This document shows positions 6,047 through 11,340 of a DNA stretch of 11,340 bases, piece after piece. Made by a program: the position numbers and the translations under genes. The DNA is from Candidatus Atribacteria bacterium. GTDB taxonomy: Bacteria; Bipolaricaulota; Bipolaricaulia; UBA7950; UBA9294. Location: contig SPBW01000059.1 in the NCBI GenBank assembly GCA_004525685.1, positions 1 through 11,340 on the forward strand, in the 5' to 3' direction. Under the pieces are notes generated by a model that worked only from the letters and a program-made list of their open reading frames with translations, made no database searches and had not been told where the DNA came from. The stretch's first letter is position 1, and every line of letters begins with the position of its first letter.

Positions 6047-8233
6047 ATGCTGCGGGGCGTGCCGAGGGGCTGGACGATACATGTACCACGAAACGGAAGG
6101 CGCGCCGCATGCGTTCTTCTTCTCTACCTATTACTGGCAGGAATCAGTGGCATCGTTGCCGCGCAAGATGTTGATGTGTCCATTGAGGCGCTTCACATCG
6201 GATGGGTTGAGAGCACGATCATCCTAGATCGCCCGACGCTTGATCTGGATCAGGCTCTTGTGGGTGACACGATCCGTGTGAGTGCGTCAGTCAAGAATCT
6301 AGGATCGACGACAGCGGGCCAATTCTATGTCGACTTCTTCTTCACTGAAACGATTTCAGGAGAGCATGGGAAGCTCGGTTCACAAGCTGTCATCGGACTG
6401 GAATCTGGCGAAGTACGCAGGCCGGTGATCACGTTTGACAGCTCTGCTTTCGCGCCCGGCATCTACGTCTTCTCTGCTGAGGCCGATCCGCCTCAGTCGC
6501 TAGGTGAGTCGGAGCGATGCAACAACTTCGCTCCTTTGGGAGACTGCGCAGGCGACCTTCAGCAGTCTGTGGATCGCTATCAACTGGATCTACTGCAGCA
6601 AGGCAGCCATATCTCCGAACTAAGCTTGACTGCAGAGTTCGCAATCTGTCAGATGGGGTCTTTGACGACAGGACTGATCGTGGATGCCCACAATGTCGGA
6701 ACTGACGCGTTCTCGTTTGCCGGAACAGACATTGATGTCCTCGGGTACTACCGTGAATCTCTCGAACCACCTGCCAATGCGTTTGCCGCTCTATTGTCAG
6801 TGGGCGGCGTTCCCCAACAGCTCTCGAAAATCGTATCGCTGAGCAATCCTGGAGATGCCGGGTTCATTCGCATTACACTGGATTACTCGATTTTTGATTC
6901 GCTGTTTCGTCAAACCAGCGCCTTGGGCAAGGCCAATCCCGCGCAGCTGCGCATCTCTGTGAGCCCAGTCGATGGCGGAGCCCCGCAGGATCTGTATTTG
7001 CCATCTCAATACACATTGGCTCAGTTCTACTCCGAAGTGGATCTGTGGACGTTCCCCGCGCGCGCACATTGTCAGTGCGACGATTACAACGATATCACCG
7101 CCGTCGAGGTGTATCCGGCTGTCGCAGGCGGCTTGATCTTCCACGTTGTCAACACATCGACGGGAGACAGGCTGCACGTATTGAAGGTTCGCACGGGAGA
7201 AGAGAAGCTGGACCCGTGGTCTGCACCATCTGCCGCGAGCTTGTCATCGCCCACGGTGTTTTATGACACAGCCACGCAGACCTATCGTGTCTTCGTGGCA
7301 GCAAGCGACGGCAAGATCTATGCCTTGAATGGTATCGACAAGGAAACAGGCTCGTTCCTGACTCAGGGATGGATATCGTCAGCAGGACTCGTATCTGGCC
7401 CCGCCTTCCTGTCAACATCATCTGACGGGAGTCTGCTCATCGTCGGATCGGGAGCGGGCGCCTATGTGCTGAATGCCTTGGACGGCACGATCCTTCGAAG
7501 CGACACAACACATGCGGTGACGACCCAGCCCGCGTTCAGCAATACGGCGGGAACGCTGTGGTTTGCCTCAGACGAAACCGTGCATGCGTTGCGTCCTGAC
7601 GGAACCCGATGCACGAATGATAGCATTCTGGACCAAATCACCTCGAATCTGGGCATCAATCAAGATGAGACAGCCGTCTTCTTCGGCACAGATTCCGGTG
7701 ACTTCTTCGCCATCGACATCACGTCTGCTAGCGCGTCATGCCCGATCGTTTCTCAGGAGACGGCGCTTCTGAAGCGAACGATCGTTGGGCTTGATGTTGT
7801 GAGTGACGGCTCAGATGCCGTTTTGTACGTCACCAGCAGTATCGGCGAAATCGTCCGCGTGGAATACAGCGATGGCAGAGGATTTGATGACATCCAGAAT
7901 GGGGTCGACGAATTCGAACCCCGGGAAATAGCTGCTTCACCGGCGATTCTTCCCACATCCAATGGCAAGGATGCAACGGTCGTCTTCTTGGTCGGCCAGA
8001 CGCGAGATGGAAGAACAGATCGTCCGGTTCTGCAGGGATGGGACAGGAATCTGGAGGAGTACGAGACCGTATCAATCTGGAGTTCGTCGATTCCCTTCCT
8101 GTTCAAGCCCAAGGAGAATGACGCAATTCCAGAAGCACTTCTAACGCCTGTTGTCGATGCTGCGACGTTCACACTGATCGTTGCGTCATCAGACGGATAC
8201 CTATATGCGTTCGATCTGAGCCAGTTCGAATAG
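6047..8233 (+). CDS. Exported CARDB-like and beta-propeller protein
   Basis: A 728-residue exported protein of unknown substrate. A basic N-terminus and the hydrophobic run VLLLYLLLAGISGIVAA (about 24-40) form a signal peptide. Residues about 42-150 resemble a CARDB domain: GDTIRVSASVKNLGSTTAGQ, then a GIYVFSAEADP strand and a Ser-Glu-x2-CNN end. A second, less clear beta-rich segment spans about 185-330. From about 345 to the end, repeated strands such as SDGKIYAL, GAYVLNALDGT, LWFASDETVHAL, VFFGTDSGDFFAID and SSDGYLYAFDLS indicate seven or eight blades of a PQQ-like/WD40-like propeller. Several cysteine pairs (including CQC near 342) could form disulfides outside the cytoplasm. ATG 6047 is four bases after AGGAGG (6037-6042); the GTG at 6044 is too close to the SD. 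It sits 55 bases after the previous stop, with no terminator between them. Confidence 0.85.
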   Translation: MLRGVPRGWTIHVPRNGRRAACVLLLYLLLAGISGIVAAQDVDVSIEALHIGWVESTIILDRPTLDLDQALVGDTIRVSASVKNLGSTTAGQFYVDFFFTETISGEHGKLGSQAVIGLESGEVRRPVITFDSSAFAPGIYVFSAEADPPQSLGESERCNNFAPLGDCAGDLQQSVDRYQLDLLQQGSHISELSLTAEFAICQMGSLTTGLIVDAHNVGTDAFSFAGTDIDVLGYYRESLEPPANAFAALLSVGGVPQQLSKIVSLSNPGDAGFIRITLDYSIFDSLFRQTSALGKANPAQLRISVSPVDGGAPQDLYLPSQYTLAQFYSEVDLWTFPARAHCQCDDYNDITAVEVYPAVAGGLIFHVVNTSTGDRLHVLKVRTGEEKLDPWSAPSAASLSSPTVFYDTATQTYRVFVAASDGKIYALNGIDKETGSFLTQGWISSAGLVSGPAFLSTSSDGSLLIVGSGAGAYVLNALDGTILRSDTTHAVTTQPAFSNTAGTLWFASDETVHALRPDGTRCTNDSILDQITSNLGINQDETAVFFGTDSGDFFAIDITSASASCPIVSQETALLKRTIVGLDVVSDGSDAVLYVTSSIGEIVRVEYSDGRGFDDIQNGVDEFEPREIAASPAILPTSNGKDATVVFLVGQTRDGRTDRPVLQGWDRNLEEYETVSIWSSSIPFLFKPKENDAIPEALLTPVVDAATFTLIVASSDGYLYAFDLSQFE

Positions 8234-8250
8234 AAGGATGAAGAATCAAG

Positions 8251-8266
8251 CGCACGTGGCCGTGCG
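8251..8266 (+). other. Small intergenic hairpin
   Basis: CGCACG (8251-8256) and CGTGCG (8261-8266) pair perfectly around TGGC in the 58-base gap between the two propeller-type genes. No T run follows, so it is not an obvious terminator. It might act in mRNA processing or stability, or partly occlude the next SD by alternative pairing with CGTGC at 8276-8280. Confidence 0.35.
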
Positions 8267-8291
8267 TTAACACAGCGTGCAAGGGGGCATG

Positions 8292-11200
8292 ATGGTTGGA
8301 ACTCGTTGGCAGAGATCTCTGTTGGCATGTCTGGGGCTCTTTCTCATGGGGCATGTGGCATTGGCAGCCGACGACGCCTTGCCTGATTTACGACTCTCTG
8401 ACCTGACACTGGTCCCCTCGGCATCGATCGTCAGAGGTTCTCTTCTTCACGTGGGCTCTCTCCTGACCCTCGATGGAGCGCCCCTAAACGGCAACATCCG
8501 TGTTGAAATCTCGTGGCGCCGCCTAGACAAGCAAGAGCCTTGTGGTACAACCTGGGATACTGTGGCCTCGGATTCCGCTGATTGGGAGACGTCTGTGGAA
8601 GCGTGGATTGACACATCCGAATTGATCCCCGGTGAGTATGAACTCGTTGTGTCAGTCGATCCTGAGAATTGGATCCCTGAGAGCGATGAGACGAACAATC
8701 GTCTCATCACGTCTCTGACTATTCGCTCGCCGCAGCCGGAATTGCATCTTGTGCGGCTCGAATCCATACCGGCCATTCCTCTGGCTTGGGGAGAAACGGC
8801 GACACTCAAGACAGAGATTGAGAATTCTGGCGACTTGGCAGCCGGTGCGTTCCATGTTGAATTCTCTCTACTACCCATCTCATGCACAGACACTGACACA
8901 GGCGAACAGTGGGATATCTCAGTGATTGTCGGACAATCGGAGACAGGAGACATTGGAGACTGGGACTTTGACCAGACTTCTGGCATCCGAACGCTGTCTG
9001 AAGCCGTGGCCGCTGCTCCATCTGATGCGTGGATCCCGTTTGCCATGCAACAGGTTCCAGGACTCGCTCGCGATCAGAACGTTGAGCTGACAGGAGTCTT
9101 CGGAACAGGCGAATCGCTACGTGAGATCTTGACGACAGGCGTGCAAGACGGAACACTCGAATCGTCGATCATGACGCCCTTTTCAACAGAGGAGATGGCT
9201 CGTCTTGAGAATTGCGTGACCACGTATGCAATACGAGTATCCATCACTGAATTGACTGGAACGCAAGAGCAAGACGCAGCAAACAACGACCTGACGATCG
9301 CCCTCTCTGTGGCGCCGTCTGTGCTCGAGCTGCCAGAGCTGCTCCCCGTCTTTGTCACATTCGACGAGGATCTCCCGCTCGCTTGGGATGACGACGTGGA
9401 TGTTGACGTCGTCGTGAGCAACCGTGGCGGGTCGTCAGCCCCCAAGATCCTTGGCTCGACGAGCATTACCGTCTCTTTCTCCTACCGTGTCCAGGGAGCA
9501 ACAGTTTGGATCCCCCTGGAAGTCAAGACGATCTCCCAGCTCGGTGCGGAAGACGATTCAGCGACCGACTCGGTCTCTATCACGATTGATGCACGGCCTA
9601 GCCAGCTCAACCTGGCGCCCGGGAGCTACGAATTGCGCGTCATCGTCGACGAGGCCAATCGGATTGCCGAACGAAACGAGCACAACAACGAATTGATCGT
9701 CGGCTTCTCCATTCGGGGGACCGAGCTTCATCCTGTGTCGCTCGATTTGCCTGCCGAGGCGATTCATCAGGGTGACACGATTGCCGTTTCGGCCTTGGTG
9801 GAGAACACGGGGGATCGCAGCCAACGCGACTTTACCGTCGGCTTCTATATAGACGACACTCGGTTTGACACGTTCACCTATCAGGCCATTGCAGCGACTG
9901 AGGATGGTCTTGAGGAAGACGATCGTGCTCGTGTCCAAGGCATTCTGGACACGACGGATCTCCCTCCAGAAACCTATGCCATTCGCGTCGTCGTTGACCC
10001 AGACAATCACATTCTCGAATATGATGAAGGCAACAACGTGATTCAGGCGACACTCAGACTGTTCCCTCCAGTGGAGCGGCTTGCCGAACTACATATCACT
10101 GAAATCGGCTTTGAGCCTGTATCGCCGATACCAGCTGGCAGCTCGCTTCAGGTGTCTGCAGCCATCCGCAATGACGGCACGATCTCTGCCGGAACCTTCG
10201 ACGTAACGTTTGATTTCACGTACAGCGCAGATGGTCAAGCCTGGTCCACACCGATCCTTGACATGTCGATCATTTCCGATACGTCTTCGGCTCTGCCTTT
10301 TGAGAAGAGTCAGAGTATTCAGGGGCTCGCACGAGCCGAGAAGAAGACAGTTCGCGAAACGTTCGCAACACTTGGTTGGCCCATCGGATTCTACCGCCTG
10401 GTTGTAGCGATCGATCCGCGCACAGAGAGTGCCCAAGGCGGAGCCGTTGCTGAGATGGATGACCTAAACAACGAAGCAGTGATTGGGTTCATGATTGGAG
10501 AGCCCATTGAGGTCGCCCAAGACGGAGGCCAGACTCTCGATCTACCCAATCTGCTGTTCCGCGATGTCGCCGTTAAGCCGTCCACCAGCGTGGGGCTTGG
10601 CGCACCCGTCTCCATCGAAGCCTCGATTGTCAATGCGGGAACGAGGCCGTCAGGCACGTTCCTGGCCACGCTGCAGTGGACGACCCCAACAGGAGCAAGT
10701 TACACGCTGTTCTCACGGCGCGTCAGCAATCTTGATCCGGGAGAGACGTGGATCATTCCTCCATCCATCGTGCAAACGTCGCTACCCATGGGCCCCTATG
10801 TCGTCATCGGCATTCTTGACGCTGGCAATGAAGTCCCAGAGTCAAGCGAATCAGACAATGAACTGCGCGTAGCCGTATCCGTCGGTCAAGGCGAGGGGAT
10901 CCAACCTGATTTAACGCCGATTGCCGTTCGCTTTGTTCCATCGACAGCCATCGTGGAGGCCGGACAGGAAGTTCTGATCTACACGACAATCCAAAACATC
11001 GGCGCCCTGGCTGCAGGGCCATTTGCCGTCGAGGTCGTCGCAGGGGATGCCGTCTCGCGAGAAACTTGGCCGCGTCTTGAGCCGCTCCAGTCGATTGAGC
11101 TTGTCCATTCGCTTGGCGCGCCAGTTGCTGGAGCGTACGAAGTTCTCATCCAAGTGGATGCCTACGATCAAGTGGTTGAATCCAATGAATCCAATAATCT

Positions 11201-11340
11201 CCGCATCGAGTCATTGCAGATTGTGGCTTCAGAACAAGATGCCGTCGAGCGTGTCATGCAAGGCCAAGGCCCGCTCGCATCATTGGCTCTGGATTCTTCA
11301 ACAGGCACGCTCTATGCAGCCTGGCAGACAGGCGTTCTGC
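8292..11340 (+). CDS. Large exported protein with seven CARDB repeats, propeller onset (3' end off window)
   Basis: The frame is open without a stop from the start codon to the right edge, giving 1016 codons, so the gene is incomplete. A signal peptide (WQRSLLACLGLFLMGHVALA, about 6-25) is followed by seven CARDB-type beta-sandwich repeats, each opening with an LP-[DE]-L-like strand, a central V-x-N-x-G turn and a closing D-x2-N-x-[IV]-x-E-x3-E-NN-like motif. The NN-like endings lie near residues 136, 332, 466, 582, 727, 856 and 969. After repeat 7, PLASLALDSSTGTLYAAW near 997-1014 looks like a first propeller blade, so the architecture probably repeats that of the upstream gene. Two adjacent ATGs exist; 8292 is chosen because AAGGGGG ends four bases upstream, against one base for 8289. 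CARDB domains occur in extracellular adhesion and binding proteins; the ligand here is unknown. Confidence 0.88.
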   Translation, partial: MVGTRWQRSLLACLGLFLMGHVALAADDALPDLRLSDLTLVPSASIVRGSLLHVGSLLTLDGAPLNGNIRVEISWRRLDKQEPCGTTWDTVASDSADWETSVEAWIDTSELIPGEYELVVSVDPENWIPESDETNNRLITSLTIRSPQPELHLVRLESIPAIPLAWGETATLKTEIENSGDLAAGAFHVEFSLLPISCTDTDTGEQWDISVIVGQSETGDIGDWDFDQTSGIRTLSEAVAAAPSDAWIPFAMQQVPGLARDQNVELTGVFGTGESLREILTTGVQDGTLESSIMTPFSTEEMARLENCVTTYAIRVSITELTGTQEQDAANNDLTIALSVAPSVLELPELLPVFVTFDEDLPLAWDDDVDVDVVVSNRGGSSAPKILGSTSITVSFSYRVQGATVWIPLEVKTISQLGAEDDSATDSVSITIDARPSQLNLAPGSYELRVIVDEANRIAERNEHNNELIVGFSIRGTELHPVSLDLPAEAIHQGDTIAVSALVENTGDRSQRDFTVGFYIDDTRFDTFTYQAIAATEDGLEEDDRARVQGILDTTDLPPETYAIRVVVDPDNHILEYDEGNNVIQATLRLFPPVERLAELHITEIGFEPVSPIPAGSSLQVSAAIRNDGTISAGTFDVTFDFTYSADGQAWSTPILDMSIISDTSSALPFEKSQSIQGLARAEKKTVRETFATLGWPIGFYRLVVAIDPRTESAQGGAVAEMDDLNNEAVIGFMIGEPIEVAQDGGQTLDLPNLLFRDVAVKPSTSVGLGAPVSIEASIVNAGTRPSGTFLATLQWTTPTGASYTLFSRRVSNLDPGETWIIPPSIVQTSLPMGPYVVIGILDAGNEVPESSESDNELRVAVSVGQGEGIQPDLTPIAVRFVPSTAIVEAGQEVLIYTTIQNIGALAAGPFAVEVVAGDAVSRETWPRLEPLQSIELVHSLGAPVAGAYEVLIQVDAYDQVVESNESNNLRIESLQIVASEQDAVERVMQGQGPLASLALDSSTGTLYAAWQTGVL
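8370..11210 (+). repeat. Seven tandem CARDB protein repeats
   Basis: Approximate units by residue from ATG 8292 are 28-148, 149-342, 343-476, 477-593, 594-740, 745-866 and 872-980. Recurring features are G-x-[TSE]-[VIA]-x-[VI]-x4-[VI]-x-N-x-G-x3-A-x-x-F in the middle and the Asn-Asn (or Asp-Asn) pair near the end. Unit 2 is about 60-80 residues longer than the others. At the DNA level the units are well diverged, so recent expansion is unlikely. Confidence 0.8.

Noticed and set aside
7753..9046. Minus-strand frames (7753-8328 and 8447-9046) antisense to the exported proteins
   Set aside because: Serine/arginine-rich shadow translations without SD. The plus-strand frames carry signal peptides and repeat domains.
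1..11340. CRISPR array, insertion sequence, integrase, tRNA or rRNA
   Set aside because: I saw no regularly spaced DNA repeats, transposase motifs, terminal inverted repeats, cloverleaf or rRNA-like sequence on either strand. Repeats in the right part are protein-level only.

Overview
The window is bacterial chromosomal DNA: short gaps, overlapping genes, strong AAGGAGG-type Shine-Dalgarno (SD) sequences and good sigma70-like -35/-10 pairs. The minus strand carries housekeeping genes and the plus strand carries a flavoprotein gene followed by exported proteins. I see no mobile element, CRISPR array, rRNA or tRNA. The gene set is a dihydroorotate dehydrogenase with a PyrK partner, a subfamily-2 PyrF, a direct GlnRS, and secreted CARDB plus beta-propeller proteins. 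It suits an anaerobic or metagenome-derived lineage, and something near Bipolaricaulota/Acetothermia is my guess only; the sequence does not settle the taxon.

Minus strand, 1-4290. A pyrimidine operon reads pyrK (1677-2459), pyrD (763-1689), pyrF (1-773, cut by the left edge), with overlaps of 13 and 11 bases. PyrK and PyrD together form an NAD-linked dihydroorotate dehydrogenase. It makes orotate, and PyrF performs the last UMP step; orotate phosphoribosyltransferase is not in view. A near-perfect intrinsic terminator (9-bp stem, then eight T) lies inside the first codons of pyrK, which suggests attenuation of the operon. Upstream and co-oriented is glnS (2564-4279), with its own good promoter and a 10-codon overlapping upstream ORF that has the better SD.

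Plus strand, 4429-5007. A flavin-reductase-like FMN-binding protein is divergent from glnS.

Plus strand, 5185-11340. Three consecutive genes encode proteins with signal peptides and lie 55-58 bases apart, so they are probably one operon. The first is a 268-residue unknown protein built from two copies of a roughly 105-residue domain. The second is a 728-residue protein with one CARDB-like domain and a C-terminal seven- or eight-bladed PQQ/WD40-like propeller. The third is a very long protein, open at the right edge, with seven CARDB-type repeats that begins to look like a propeller just where the window stops. They look like a cell-surface or periplasmic adhesion/binding set of unknown function and are the least described part of the window.
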